Positions 52,704-61,546 are shown, counted from the first letter of the stretch. The stretch: 64,000 nt of DNA from Herbaspirillum sp. ST 5-3 (GCF_004804275.1 NZ_STGI01000001.1:248001-312000), one strand, 5' to 3'. A program made the numbers and translations. The notes: generated from the letters alone by a model not told the origin.

Positions 52704-53473
52704 TTGAACTCTAGCGCGATAACATCCTTGTCGCCTTCTCTTCGGCGTTGTCCCAGCAAATTCAAAAGATTTGCCAACCTTTCTTCCTGTCCTGCTTCCG
52801 CTTCTGCCTTTCCTGAAAACTGCAGACGTCCGTTCGACAACGTCCCATTGCCGCTCAACAACATCGGCCCTTGCAGTGTCTTCAACGCAAGTTGTGCCTG
52901 CCGGCCGCGCCAATCCATTATCAATTGGTAATCCCCAAGCGGTTTGATCGGTGACAGACGCGAAGCAATGTCGCTCATCCGCAAGGTCATCGTCCCTATC
53001 ACTTCCAGACCGCCTCCCTGCCTCGCGACCTGCAAGGGAGTCCATGACAATCGCATCTGGCCCGAGGGCCGAATCGTGTTCAGCGGCGCACCCAATCCCG
53101 CCAATCGTTCCGCAGGCAAGGAAACACTTGCCGGACTCACCTGCCATTGATACCAGCTTCCGGCGATGGCGACCGCTTGCGACAGTGCCGCCGGATTCTC
53201 CAGGTGCAGATCGACCTGTCCCAGCAGCACCAGCGGCGACAAGCGCCATGCGAAGCGCCCGGGCAACAGCGGCGTCACCGGATCAGCACCGCTCGGCGCA
53301 CCGCCGATGAAGGCGGAGCCCCGCCATAGGGTGCCCTGTGCATCACCGAGCGTCAAGCGCCCGCCGGTCTGCCCCTCGAGAATCGCCGCCATCCATGCCG
53401 CCGGGCAAAACACGATCACGGTCAACAGGATGGTCGCGGCACCCGCCAGCAACCATATCACGAGGCGGCGCAC
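52700..53473 (-). CDS. gspN: Type II secretion protein GspN
   Basis: 257 residues from a GTG at 53473, preceded by GGAGATG. One N-terminal membrane segment (about 5-28) is followed by a mostly beta periplasmic domain. The block GGRLTLGDAQGTLWRGSAFI is the recognised GspN start, and SSYxW-like repeats are replaced by SWYQWQVSPASVSLPAERLA. GspN occurs only in a subset of type II systems and its role is not well defined. It is translationally coupled to gspD and follows gspM by 28 bp. Confidence 0.88.
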   Translation of the reverse strand: MRRLVIWLLAGAATILLTVIVFCPAAWMAAILEGQTGGRLTLGDAQGTLWRGSAFIGGAPSGADPVTPLLPGRFAWRLSPLVLLGQVDLHLENPAALSQAVAIAGSWYQWQVSPASVSLPAERLAGLGAPLNTIRPSGQMRLSWTPLQVARQGGGLEVIGTMTLRMSDIASRLSPIKPLGDYQLIMDWRGRQAQLALKTLQGPMLLSGNGTLSNGRLQFSGKAEAEAGQEERLANLLNLLGQRRREGDKDVIALEFK

Positions 53474-53501
53474 GGCATCTCCATCCGGTCATGAACCCGC
53501 A

Positions 53502-54029
53502 TCATTGCTCGCTTTTCTGCTGGCGCAGGGTGAAGCTTGCATTGACCATATCGGGTTGCGTCAGTGCTTCGACCTTCGCATCGACCACCGACACGCGGGC
53601 GGTACGCTGCATGTCCGCCAGCCAGTCGGTGATGCCGGCGAAGGACACGCTGTTCAATTGAAGCTTCGCCATTTCGCCGGTCACGGTAACATTCTGCGGC
53701 TTCAATCCCTTGCCCGCGAGAGCCGCTTCGATGCTCTCCCTGGTCATCGTCGTAACCGGGCCAGCATTCTTGCGCGACACGGTCGTCGATTCCTTGGCCA
53801 GTGCCTGCACCTCCGCAGCCTGCTGGCGCAAGGCCGGCAGTTTCTTCGCCATGTCCGTACGGCCGCTGAGCGCAGGATCGATGAACAAGACGTAGATCAG
53901 GCCGAGCACGATGACGGCAATGGCAGCGAGCAGCATGTTCTGCTCGCGCTTGTTGCGTTCGCTCCAGAACGTCGACAGCGACTGCTTCAGGCCGCTCAAC
54001 TGAGTGGTGCGTGCGTTCCTTGCGTTCAT
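53502..54029 (-). CDS. gspM: Type II secretion protein GspM
   Basis: 175 residues. A short cytosolic tail (WSERNKREQNML) leads into a single membrane segment (about 33-51), then a coiled stretch (MAKKLPALRQQAAEVQALAK) and a ferredoxin-like periplasmic domain (GLKPQNVTVTGEMAKLQLNS, VSFAGITDWLADMQRTARVS). It dimerises with GspL in the inner-membrane platform. It overlaps the gspL stop by 4 bp (ATGA). Confidence 0.93.
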   Translation of the reverse strand: MNARNARTTQLSGLKQSLSTFWSERNKREQNMLLAAIAVIVLGLIYVLFIDPALSGRTDMAKKLPALRQQAAEVQALAKESTTVSRKNAGPVTTMTRESIEAALAGKGLKPQNVTVTGEMAKLQLNSVSFAGITDWLADMQRTARVSVVDAKVEALTQPDMVNASFTLRQQKSEQ

Positions 54030-55276
54030 TTGGTGCTCCTGACCAGCCAGGTGCCGGAGGCCGGCTGCGAGGCAGTCACATTGCGTGCGGCCAGCGCACC
54101 GCGCATTTGCTCAAGCGAAACACCGGCGTCGGGCTTGAATTTGACGGTCAAGGCGCGATCGTGATATTCCAGCGACGCCACGACGGAACCGCTCTTGCCG
54201 GCGCTGGACAAGGCTTCGCCAACCGCCGCGGACAGCGCGAGAAAATCGTCCGGAGCGATTTCGCCGGACTCACGCTGCGCGGAGGCCATCTTCTGCCGCA
54301 GTTGCGCCAGCGGATCGACAATGACGGTATCTTTCGGATAAGCGGACTTGTAGGTCTGGATCATGCCGTTGCGCAGCACGTCGGCCTCGCGTTTCATGCG
54401 CATCCAGTCGACGTTCAGGCCAATGATATTGACCAGCAGCACTGCCGCCGCCAGCGCAAGAGGCCAGCGCCATGGGCGCCAGTCGAAACTGGGGCCGCTT
54501 GCCGCGCCCAGTCCGCTCATCATGTCGATCGAGGTCTTGCCCGCGCCAGCGATCCAGCGCTGCCAGCTGTCGGCATGAATGGTGATGCGCTCCTGCAAGG
54601 GCGGCGCGACATGCAGGGATTCCTCGTAGTCGCGCACGCGGGCCTGCGGCACGTACAAGTCGATCGGTCCATGCGGTACGACCGCGCTCAATGACTGCAT
54701 CGCGTCGAATGCCGCAGACTCGGGCTGATCGGCGACGATCGACAGGCCGATGCCGTCCTGTTCGCCCATGCGCACGGCGATGTCGATATCGGTGCCGTGC
54801 TCGGAAACGGCCGCGCTTGCCGCCTCATTCCTGCGCGGCAGGGACAACTGCGAAGGCACGGCGCTGATGCTGCGCGCGCCGAGTCCAATCAAGGTCCTGT
54901 TCAATATCTCCAGCCACGAACGCTGCACAACCGCGACCGTGCGCACGCCTTCATGCATCTCGCCGCCGACGACAGCGCATTCGGCGGGATCGCTCATCAG
55001 CTGATCTTCCACCAGATTGGGCAGCGCCGCTTTCAGGCGCGCGCCGGACAGGGGCGGCATTTTCACGCGCAGCAAGGTGACATCGCTCGCCGCGAGCAGC
55101 AAGACCGTGCGTTGGGATTTGCCGACCAGTTCGGATAATTCGGACAGCGCCGCCACCCCTTCCCGCTCGATCGCGCCGCTGTTGCCTGCCGACGCGAACT
55201 GGCAATACAGCGGCATGCCGGGTTGCTGGCTCTCTGCGGTGGCATGCGACGGCAGCCGGATATACAGTGTGCTCAA
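54026..55276 (-). CDS. gspL: Type II secretion protein GspL
   Basis: 416 residues from a TTG at 55276 with AAGAGA upstream. The cytosolic actin-like domain (about 1-255) recruits GspE. Family pieces include RTVLLLAASDVTLLRVKMPP, LSGARLKAALPNLVEDQLMS and CAVVGGEMHEGVRTVAVVQR. The membrane segment is WPLALAAAVLLVNIIGLNVDW near 270-290. The periplasmic part (about 295-416) is ferredoxin-like. The unusual start codon may keep its level low relative to the pseudopilins. It is 15 bp after gspK. Confidence 0.92.
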   Translation of the reverse strand: MSTLYIRLPSHATAESQQPGMPLYCQFASAGNSGAIEREGVAALSELSELVGKSQRTVLLLAASDVTLLRVKMPPLSGARLKAALPNLVEDQLMSDPAECAVVGGEMHEGVRTVAVVQRSWLEILNRTLIGLGARSISAVPSQLSLPRRNEAASAAVSEHGTDIDIAVRMGEQDGIGLSIVADQPESAAFDAMQSLSAVVPHGPIDLYVPQARVRDYEESLHVAPPLQERITIHADSWQRWIAGAGKTSIDMMSGLGAASGPSFDWRPWRWPLALAAAVLLVNIIGLNVDWMRMKREADVLRNGMIQTYKSAYPKDTVIVDPLAQLRQKMASAQRESGEIAPDDFLALSAAVGEALSSAGKSGSVVASLEYHDRALTVKFKPDAGVSLEQMRGALAARNVTASQPASGTWLVRSTK

Positions 55277-55291
55277 GATATCTCTTTCTTC

Positions 55292-56254
55292 TTAGTTTTC
55301 TCGGATCCAGCGAATTTTTGTGTTGCCGTTATCCTGGCGCTCGATCAAGGCCTGCATGTCCATCGTTGCGCGGCTTAGGCGTACCTTGCCATTCACGAGG
55401 AAATAGTTCGTGCTGACCGAAATCGTGTTCGGCTTGACCGACGCCTGCTTCGGCAGAAGACCGGTGAATTCAGCGTTGGTCTTGAACCATGCGCTTTCCC
55501 GATTGACAGCCAATGATGCTGCCTCCGAAAGCGACAGTGTAGCAATTCTGGCAGACAGAACCTCCGGCGCGGCGGTATTGACGTTGATATTAGTCCTCAC
55601 CGGCAGAACCACAATGAAATCCCTCAACTTTGCGAGTATCTCCGGGGTAAAACCGGGTACGGCCAGCAAGTCGTCAACATAAGAGATCGTCAGCGGCTGC
55701 GATTGCGGATTGGTGCTGCCGGTCGACGCGGCCGGGCGGCTGAGCGCGGACTGCATCAACTCCGCGGTAGCACGAGCGAGTGCCGGATTCTGTCCGACAT
55801 TGGTCAGCAGCTTCCCGAAGGCCGCCACCTCGTCCGCGTCGACGGGCCCGCTCGGTGGCGGGTACAGATTGGTGATGTTGAAGCGCGACTGGGCGTCAAC
55901 GATGCCACCGGACAGCGCGGCATCGGGGACATCGGTCTCCGTCCGTCCGTTCTCCACGTATTGATCGAGCCGGGTCTCGGCAAGAGGAACCGCCCAGGGC
56001 TCGCCGAGATGATCAACTATGCTGCGGGTCCGTGAGTCAGTCTTTTTGTCCTCGCGCAAGATCAGCTTGGTCCAGTCCAGCGCACCGCGCAGTATCCACT
56101 GCTTCTGCAACTGCAAGCGCTGGTTTTCGATCGAGCGCACCTGTACCTGCTGCTGCCAGAACAGGCTGGCGACGATGGTGATCGCGAGCGTAGTCAACAG
56201 CAAGGCGGTGATGACCGCCACGCCGCGCTGATGCAGGATGGGTTGCATTCTCAT
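55292..56254 (-). CDS. gspK: Type II secretion minor pseudopilin GspK
   Basis: 320 residues. The N-terminus has a prepilin-like leader with QRGVAVITALLLTTLAITIV. As usual for GspK, position +5 of the mature protein is not Glu. The large globular domain has SRFNITNLYPPPSGPVDADE (the acidic alpha-domain feature), VDDLLAVPGFTPEILAKLRD and NINVNTAAPEVLSARIATLS. It caps the pseudopilus tip with GspI and GspJ. The ATG overlaps the gspJ stop by 4 bp; a second Met two codons later is an alternative. Confidence 0.95.
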   Translation of the reverse strand: MRMQPILHQRGVAVITALLLTTLAITIVASLFWQQQVQVRSIENQRLQLQKQWILRGALDWTKLILREDKKTDSRTRSIVDHLGEPWAVPLAETRLDQYVENGRTETDVPDAALSGGIVDAQSRFNITNLYPPPSGPVDADEVAAFGKLLTNVGQNPALARATAELMQSALSRPAASTGSTNPQSQPLTISYVDDLLAVPGFTPEILAKLRDFIVVLPVRTNINVNTAAPEVLSARIATLSLSEAASLAVNRESAWFKTNAEFTGLLPKQASVKPNTISVSTNYFLVNGKVRLSRATMDMQALIERQDNGNTKIRWIREN

Positions 56255-56904
56255 GCCGGCCCCAGCAGGAAGATCTTCACCAGCCTGGCGCCGCGATTAC
56301 GCATGTGCAAAGCCACTTCGACGCCGCTCGGCACCGCCGGGTTAAGGGGCGCCGCTCCCTGCACGGGTGCGGGTGCGGGCGCGGGTGTCGGTGCAATGCT
56401 CGCATCGCTCGTCCAGCCGGTGCTTTCCTTCCAGACCCGGATGGCCATATTGTCGATGTCGGAGTTCAGGGCAACTGCCGGGCCGATTTCTCCGTTGCTG
56501 GTTGCTGCCTTCCATGCCGTGTCCAGTTCATTCAAATCCCGCGTTGCCAGTGATTCCCGGCGAATCAATACGCCGTTCTCGAGCCGGTAGCTGACTACCT
56601 GGATGCGCGAGGGCTGATTTTCGGCAAACACGGTGCGCACCAGGCTCAATCTTCCGGCCTGCGTATCGAGTATCTGTCGCCCCGCTCCGATCGTGCCCTG
56701 GTCCACAATATTTCCGCAATCGCTCTGCATCTGTGCGAACGCGAGCTGCAGCCCGCGTGTCTCTTCCAGTTCACTGGTCAGCGCAACACGCGCCCGGATG
56801 ATGCTGTCGAGTCCGCGCCATCCAAGCACCGCAACGATAGCCAGCACGCTGATGGCCACCAGCAATTCGATCAGGGTGAAACCGCGTCGTTTCCCGTTCA
56901 TCAT
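56251..56904 (-). CDS. gspJ: Type II secretion minor pseudopilin GspJ
   Basis: 217 residues from tandem ATGs at 56904/56901 (AGGGGTG before them); the longer open frame is not used. The prepilin cleavage site is in KRRGFTLIELLVAIS, cut after Gly with Glu at +5. LAFAQMQSDCGNIVDQ and the C-terminal EVALHMRNRGARLVKIFLL are consistent with GspJ. An Ala/Pro-rich loop (APTPAPAPAPVQGAAPLNPA) near residues 166-185 is unusual. It helps start the pseudopilus with GspI and GspK. Its ATG touches the gspI stop (TGATG). Confidence 0.93.
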   Translation of the reverse strand: MMNGKRRGFTLIELLVAISVLAIVAVLGWRGLDSIIRARVALTSELEETRGLQLAFAQMQSDCGNIVDQGTIGAGRQILDTQAGRLSLVRTVFAENQPSRIQVVSYRLENGVLIRRESLATRDLNELDTAWKAATSNGEIGPAVALNSDIDNMAIRVWKESTGWTSDASIAPTPAPAPAPVQGAAPLNPAVPSGVEVALHMRNRGARLVKIFLLGPA

Positions 56905-57281
56905 CACCCCTGCGACACCACTTGGGCGAGCTTGATGATGCGGCGATCCATGTTGTCGCCATCGAACACACTGACCTCGACACGTCGGAAAAACGGATTC
57001 GGCGTCGCGAACACTTCCTCTTCGCAGGTCAGGCGCAGATCGCCTTGCGAGCAATCGAAGCTGCGCTTGCCGAAAGCCGGGTATTCATGCGCGAGACGAA
57101 TCTGCGCCAGGCGGTTTTCCGCCGACCAGGTCGCCATCATGGATGCGCGCAAGCCATTGCTGTTCTGCGTCAGGCTGCCGACGGCGCGCAGGCTTGCACC
57201 CAGCGCCGTGCCGACGATGACCAGTGCAACCAGCACTTCGAGCAGTGTGAATCCTGAGGATCGGGAGAGGCGGCGATGCAT
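56904..57281 (-). CDS. gspI: Type II secretion minor pseudopilin GspI
   Basis: 125 residues from the ATG at 57281 (GGAG before it); the track frame starts 19 codons earlier inside gspH. The leader MHRRLSRSSG is followed by FTLLEVLVALVIVGTALGAS, with Glu at +5. SAENRLAQIRLAHEYPAFGK is the typical GspI signature, and the Cys pair (DCSQGDLRLTCEEE) may form a disulfide. It nucleates the pseudopilus tip complex. It starts 4 bp after gspH ends. Confidence 0.95.
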   Translation of the reverse strand: MHRRLSRSSGFTLLEVLVALVIVGTALGASLRAVGSLTQNSNGLRASMMATWSAENRLAQIRLAHEYPAFGKRSFDCSQGDLRLTCEEEVFATPNPFFRRVEVSVFDGDNMDRRIIKLAQVVSQG

Positions 57282-57285
57282 GCGT

Positions 57286-57747
57286 TCACTCCACCACGAA
57301 ATGGCCGATGCCGTCGGCGCGGACTGCGACACTGGCATCGCCCGCTGCCATGGTCAGCACAAACGGCTTGTCGACCGGTTCACGGCCGAAGATGATGCGT
57401 AGGGGATTGTTTTCCGCCGCGACCGGCGGGCTGATCGACAAGGCAATCGGCGCCCGCTTGAATTCGCGTTCACGCAGCAAATCGTCCTGCGACAGCGGTT
57501 CCCACTTGTCGCCATCGCGGATCAGGAAACGGTAGCGTTCGGAATCCGCCTCGAATGCAATCGGACGATTGCGCACGATCGCCTCATCGCGCGCGAGCTG
57601 CAGCAGGAGTGCGATGCGTTGCGCTTCGTTCTGCAATGCCTGCCGCTCGCCCGGCATCGCATTGAAAGCGACCACGCCCATCAGAATGCCGGCGATCACC
57701 AGCACCACCAGCAATTCAAGCAAGGTGAAGCCGCGCGCCTGTTTCAT
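57286..57747 (-). CDS. gspH: Type II secretion minor pseudopilin GspH
   Basis: 153 residues from the ATG at 57747, chosen because it gives the normal short leader MKQARG before FTLLELLVVLVIAGILMGVV. An upstream GTG at 57798 would overlap gspG. QNEAQRIALLLQLARDEAIV and IAFEADSERYRFLI are the usual GspH blocks. It is a minor component at the pseudopilus. No strong ribosome site is seen, so its translation may depend on coupling with gspG, 38 bp away. Confidence 0.92.
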   Translation of the reverse strand: MKQARGFTLLELLVVLVIAGILMGVVAFNAMPGERQALQNEAQRIALLLQLARDEAIVRNRPIAFEADSERYRFLIRDGDKWEPLSQDDLLREREFKRAPIALSISPPVAAENNPLRIIFGREPVDKPFVLTMAAGDASVAVRADGIGHFVVE

Positions 57748-57785
57748 GCGGGGCCCGCGCGCGGCGTACGAGAGAGAAGCGTTGA

Positions 57786-58250
57786 CTATAGATCCCACGA
57801 ACCGATATCTGCGTCGTTACCGGCACCGCCCGGCTGTCCGTCGGCACCGTAGGAGAAAATATCGATCTCGCCTTTGACACCGGGGGACAGGTATTGATAC
57901 TGGTTGCCCCACGGATCCTTCGGCAATTTATCGATATACCCGCCACTCTTCCAGCCATTCGCCGCAGGACCGCTGGTCGGCTTGGCGACCAATGCCTGCA
58001 AGCCCTGCTCGGTGGTCGGGTAACGCTGGTTGTCCAGCTTGTACAGCTTGAGCGCCTGCATCAGGGTCGCAATGTCCTGCCTGGCGGCAGTGATGCGTGC
58101 GTCGTCGGCGCGGCCCATCAGCTTGGGCACCACCAACGCCGCCAGAATACCCATGATGACAACCACCACCATGATTTCAATCAGGGTAAAGCCGCGGCTG
58201 ACGGCTTTGGCGAGCTTGCGGCGTGGTGAGAAGGCAAGGTTAGCGATCAT
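57786..58250 (-). CDS. gspG: Type II secretion major pseudopilin GspG
   Basis: 154 residues from the ATG at 58250; the open frame upstream to 58445 is not used. A 19-residue leader, longer than usual, ends in SRG, then FTLIEIMVVVVIMGILAALV with Glu at +5. The block KLYKLDNQRYPTTEQGLQAL and KDPWGNQYQYLSPG plus FSYGADGQPGG form the GspG calcium-binding C-terminal region. It is the main pseudopilus subunit, processed by a prepilin peptidase encoded elsewhere. It is the first gene of the twelve-gene operon, which gives it the highest expression. Confidence 0.97.
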   Translation of the reverse strand: MIANLAFSPRRKLAKAVSRGFTLIEIMVVVVIMGILAALVVPKLMGRADDARITAARQDIATLMQALKLYKLDNQRYPTTEQGLQALVAKPTSGPAANGWKSGGYIDKLPKDPWGNQYQYLSPGVKGEIDIFSYGADGQPGGAGNDADIGSWDL

Positions 58251-58623
58251 GGAAGTTTCTTTTCGAGAATGACAAATGAACATTAGTATAAAGCCAAGGA
58301 AGGACATCAGCTTGCCCCAGCGCAAGCTGCATACTTCCGAATAGTGAAAAGAGGTAGGACAGCAGCATACGGAAAAAGTGCTGCAAAGCACAAAATTCGC
58401 GGATTTTCTGTCTCTTGGGTGTTTGATTCCTGGATGAATATCCACGCTTCGCAGGAAAAAAATTTATTTCCGGAACCGTACGGCGACATTGATCTGCAGG
58501 GCAAAGCGCGCCATTTCAAGACTGGTCAATGCATTGTCTCCGCACGTAGTAACCGGCGATTACCCGCTCCATGACGACAAGGCGAACAATGACCCTCCTT
58601 ACAACTTCAAAGGAGACAAGATC
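58251..58623. other. 373-bp divergent region between gspG and the DJ-1 gene
   Basis: Relatively A/T-rich. A candidate gsp -10 box (TATACT on the minus strand, 58290-58285) lies 35 bp before the gspG start, with a poor -35. The rightward gene has a strong AAAGGAG ribosome site, but its promoter boxes are not obvious. No conserved small frame is seen. Confidence 0.4.
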
Positions 58624-59205
58624 ATGGCTGCCAAAACCATCCTCATGCTGGTCGGCGATTTCGGTGAAGATTATGAAATCATGGTCCCGTTCCAGGCCTT
58701 GCGCGCCGTCGGTCACGAAGTCCACGCAGTGTGTCCGGACAAGAAGGCGGGCGACTTCGTGGTCACCGCGATCCACGATTTCGAGGGCCACCAGACCTAT
58801 TCCGAGAAGCCGGGCCATCGCTTCACTCTGACGCACGATTTCAACGCGGTGCAACCGGCTTCCTATGATGCACTGCTGATTCCCGGCGGACGTGCGCCTG
58901 AATATCTGCGGCTCAACGCGACGCTGCTGGAAACCGTGCGCCATTTCGCGCAAGCGAAAAAACCGATTGCAGCGATCTGCCATGGCGCGCAGATCCTCGC
59001 CGCGGCTGGCGTTCTCGAAGGCAAGCGCTGCTCCGCCTATCCCGCCTGCCGTCCGGAAGTCGAGCAGGCAGGCGGACATTATGCCGAAATCGCAGTGGAC
59101 GCAGCGGTTACCGACGGCAACATCGTCAGCGCGCCAGCCTGGCCCGCGCACCCCGCATGGATCGCGCAATTCCTCAAATTACTGGGCACGGAGATTGTGC
59201 TATAA
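58624..59205 (+). CDS. DJ-1/PfpI family protein
   Basis: 193 residues from the ATG at 58624 (AAAGGAG 9 bp before it). The family's class-I-glutaminase-like fold is plain: [37 protein letters not shown] and the nucleophile elbow [15 protein letters not shown] with Cys119. The acidic partner is probably Glu in the FGEDYE segment. Members act as deglycases, chaperones or proteases; which applies here is not decidable. It heads a rightward trio with an RHH protein and a cupin protein, with 43-bp and 27-bp gaps. Confidence 0.92.
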   Translation: MAAKTILMLVGDFGEDYEIMVPFQALRAVGHEVHAVCPDKKAGDFVVTAIHDFEGHQTYSEKPGHRFTLTHDFNAVQPASYDALLIPGGRAPEYLRLNATLLETVRHFAQAKKPIAAICHGAQILAAAGVLEGKRCSAYPACRPEVEQAGGHYAEIAVDAAVTDGNIVSAPAWPAHPAWIAQFLKLLGTEIVL

Positions 59206-59248
59206 CCTTAGCAAACGACCGGAGCATACAACCAACGCAGGAGCGCCC

Positions 59249-59623
59249 ATGTGTGAAATCTTCGTCAAGGCCGATCCACACCTCTACGAATGCCGTGCGC
59301 GCTCCATCCGGCTGCATGGCGCAGTCACATCCATCCGTCTGGAGAACCTGTTCTGGCATGCGCTGGAAGAAATCGCCACGCGCGACGGCATGAGCGTCAA
59401 TCAACTGATCACCAAGCTGTACGATGAACTGGTCGAATACCGGGGTGAAATCGACAATTTCACCTCCTTCCTGCGCGTATGTTGTCTGCGCTACCTGTCA
59501 CTGATGGTCGACGGCGCGATCTCCACCGACAAACGCATACCGCTTGCGGGTGCCAAATTGATGACCGGCGGTGCGCCCACGATGAACAATGGAACAAACA
59601 TGGTGCTGATGCAGTCTCGATAA
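59249..59623 (+). CDS. Ribbon-helix-helix domain protein
   Basis: 124 residues from the ATG at 59249 (AGGAGC before it); the longer frame runs over the DJ-1 gene. The central part ARSIRLHGAVTSIRLENLFW, ALEEIATRDGMSVNQLITKL and YDELVEYRGEIDNFTSFLRV matches the RHH_4 family of small, probably DNA-binding dimers. The first strand is RSIRLHGAVTSIRLE, and helices follow. The last 35 residues look disordered. No toxin partner sits next to it, so an antitoxin role is not supported. It may regulate itself and its neighbours. Confidence 0.82.
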   Translation: MCEIFVKADPHLYECRARSIRLHGAVTSIRLENLFWHALEEIATRDGMSVNQLITKLYDELVEYRGEIDNFTSFLRVCCLRYLSLMVDGAISTDKRIPLAGAKLMTGGAPTMNNGTNMVLMQSR

Positions 59624-59650
59624 AACCCGCATCGAGCAAGGAGATCGCCC

Positions 59651-60016
59651 ATGTCGCTGCACCACGCCACTTCCGGAGAAAAAATCGATATTCGTCCGCT
59701 CGGCGACAAGCTGACGCAAACCGCGTCTACCGCGCTACTGAGAACGGCGGACCTTGAAGTGATGCGCGTCGTGCTGGCAAAAGGAAGGTCCGTTCCCGAA
59801 CATCATGTCCCGGGGGAAATCACGATTCAATGCATCGAGGGAACGGTGGAAGTGCAGGCACATGACAAGACGCAAGTCTTGACGGCCAGTGAGATGCTCT
59901 ATCTTGAAGGCAACGTGCCGTATGCGTTGAATGCTCTGGAAAATACATCGGTGCTGATGACGATCCTGCGCAAGCCTGATCCGTCTGGCTCAGGTGCCGC
60001 CAAGCATTCTAATTAA
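59651..60016 (+). CDS. Small cupin-domain protein
   Basis: 121 residues, ATG at 59651 after GGAGAT. A single conserved beta-barrel cupin: LRTADLEVMRVVLAKGRSVP leads to EHHVPGEITIQCIEGTVEVQ, the metal-binding motif 1 with two His, and motif 2 is reduced (GNVPYALNALENTSVLMTIL, His replaced by Tyr/Asn). Metal binding may thus be weak or absent. Function is unknown; members often bind small organic ligands. It ends 3 bp from the stop of convergent gpsA. Confidence 0.85.
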   Translation: MSLHHATSGEKIDIRPLGDKLTQTASTALLRTADLEVMRVVLAKGRSVPEHHVPGEITIQCIEGTVEVQAHDKTQVLTASEMLYLEGNVPYALNALENTSVLMTILRKPDPSGSGAAKHSN

Positions 60017-60019
60017 TGT

Positions 60020-61057
60020 CTAGGCAGACTCGATCCGCGGGTCGCGCGACAACAAGCTTTCCACCAACTCGCGCGGCGAATCGCCATCGAACAGGACCGC
60101 CGCCACTGCATTGGTAATCGGCATATCGACGCCATGAGCGTGCGCAAGCAAACGCACCGATTGCGCACAACGCACACCTTCGGCGACATGCCCGAGTTCG
60201 GCGACGATCGCATCGAGCTTCTTGCCCTGTGCCAGGCCAAGGCCAACCTGCCGATTGCGCGACAGATCGCCGGTGCAAGTCAGAATCAGGTCGCCCATGC
60301 CTGCCAGCCCCATGAAGGTCTCGGGACGTCCGCCAAGCGCGATGCCCAGGCGCGTAATTTCAGCCAGGCCGCGCGTGATGAGTGCGGCACGCGCATTCAT
60401 GCCCAGTCCCATGCCGTCAATGACGCCGGTGGCGATGGCAAGGATATTCTTTACTGCACCGCCCACCTCGACGCCGATCAGGTCATCGGTCGAGTACACA
60501 CGGATCGACCGACCATGAATGGCGCGCACCACGCAGTCGCGCAGCTCCGGCGAATCGGAGGCAATGGTCAGCGCACACGGCAGGCCGCGTGCGACTTCCT
60601 GCGCGAACGACGGCCCGGACAATGCGCCATGCGGAATGGCCGCGCCGAGTTCTTCATGCACGATCTGGTGCGGCAGCAGTTGGGTCTTTTCTTCAAAGCC
60701 CTTGCACAGCCACACGATGTTGGGAATGCGATGGGATTGCAGCCGCTGCGCCAGCGGACGCAATCCGGCAACGGAAGACGCAACAATCAGCAAACGCTCG
60801 CCACCGGTATTCACATTCGCTACGGCCGATTCAAAATCGGACGTCACCTTGAGGCTGGGCGGTAGCGCGAAGCCGGGGAAGTAAGCCGCATTCTCGCGCT
60901 TGGCTGCTGCCTCGCGCATGGCGTCTTCCTCTCGGCCCCACAGCACGACATGATGGCGGTCCGACAGCACGATCGCGAGCGCGGTGCCCCAGGCGCCGGC
61001 ACCGAGGATGGTGACATTCATCGGCTGATGCGTCTTGAAAGCGGAGTTGGCTGACAT
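60020..61057 (-). CDS. gpsA: Glycerol-3-phosphate dehydrogenase [NAD(P)+]
   Basis: 345 residues from the ATG at 61057 (AAGGG before it); the internal ATG at 61021, where family homology starts (MNVTILGAGAWGTALAIVLS), has no ribosome site. The NAD-binding GAGAWGTALA is followed by VVLWGREEDA, IPNIVWLCKGFE, GALSGPSFAQEVARGLP, and the catalytic Lys in VGGAVKNILAIATGV. It makes sn-glycerol 3-phosphate for phospholipids. It follows the SH3 protein by 6 bp and belongs to the leftward rhodanese-grxC-secB-gpsA group common in Proteobacteria. Confidence 0.97.
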   Translation of the reverse strand: MSANSAFKTHQPMNVTILGAGAWGTALAIVLSDRHHVVLWGREEDAMREAAAKRENAAYFPGFALPPSLKVTSDFESAVANVNTGGERLLIVASSVAGLRPLAQRLQSHRIPNIVWLCKGFEEKTQLLPHQIVHEELGAAIPHGALSGPSFAQEVARGLPCALTIASDSPELRDCVVRAIHGRSIRVYSTDDLIGVEVGGAVKNILAIATGVIDGMGLGMNARAALITRGLAEITRLGIALGGRPETFMGLAGMGDLILTCTGDLSRNRQVGLGLAQGKKLDAIVAELGHVAEGVRCAQSVRLLAHAHGVDMPITNAVAAVLFDGDSPRELVESLLSRDPRIESA

Positions 61058-61063
61058 AGGCCC

Positions 61064-61510
61064 TTATTCACCCCAGACTTCGGACGCGCGCACAAATCCG
61101 CCCTGCCCGTCGCGATGGCGCACCTTGACCCAGCCGCCCGCGGCGGGTTCGACCAGTTCCAGCAATACGCCCTTGTCTGCGGTAAACGCGATGGCGGAAG
61201 CGTCGGAGGCGGCTTCGCGCACGCGCGCATTTGCCGCGCTGACAATCACGTTGCGCCGCGTGCTCAACAGCCTGGAATCAACCCAGGCCAGATCGCCGGC
61301 GGCGTCACGCACCTTGGTCCATTCACCATAGGTCAGCACGACTTCGACAGGCATGCCCCGCGGCGCGATGAACACCTTGCGGCCCTTCGCCGAGGGCGCG
61401 TCGTAGAGCACTGCAGGTGCGGCGCCAACGGACTTGAACTCCAGCGCTTGTGCAATGCCCGCTGCGGACAGCAGCAGCATGGACAAGACGAGCAATCGCG
61501 CAGATTTCAT
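61064..61510 (-). CDS. Exported SH3-domain protein
   Basis: 148 residues from the ATG at 61510 with GGAGGG before it; the in-frame GTG at 61516 is too close to that site. A signal peptide (MKSARLLVLSMLLLSAAGIAQA) ends near residue 22. Two bacterial SH3-like repeats follow: about 25-85 (APAVLYDAPSAKGRKVFIAP, GEWTKVRDAAGDLAWVDSRL) and 88-148 (NVIVSAANARVREAASDASA, AGGWVKVRHRDGQGGFVRAS). Such proteins bind cell-wall or protein ligands in the periplasm. It lies between secB and gpsA, 36 bp after secB. No enzyme domain is attached. Confidence 0.88.
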   Translation of the reverse strand: MKSARLLVLSMLLLSAAGIAQALEFKSVGAAPAVLYDAPSAKGRKVFIAPRGMPVEVVLTYGEWTKVRDAAGDLAWVDSRLLSTRRNVIVSAANARVREAASDASAIAFTADKGVLLELVEPAAGGWVKVRHRDGQGGFVRASEVWGE

Positions 61511-61546
61511 CAACACCCTCCCTGTTCTCGTGAAAACCGCAGCTTG

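Noticed and set aside
52704-53249. Extended N-terminus of gspD giving a 919-residue frame
   Set aside because: It overlaps gspN out of frame; the signal peptide and ATGA coupling mark the start at 52703.
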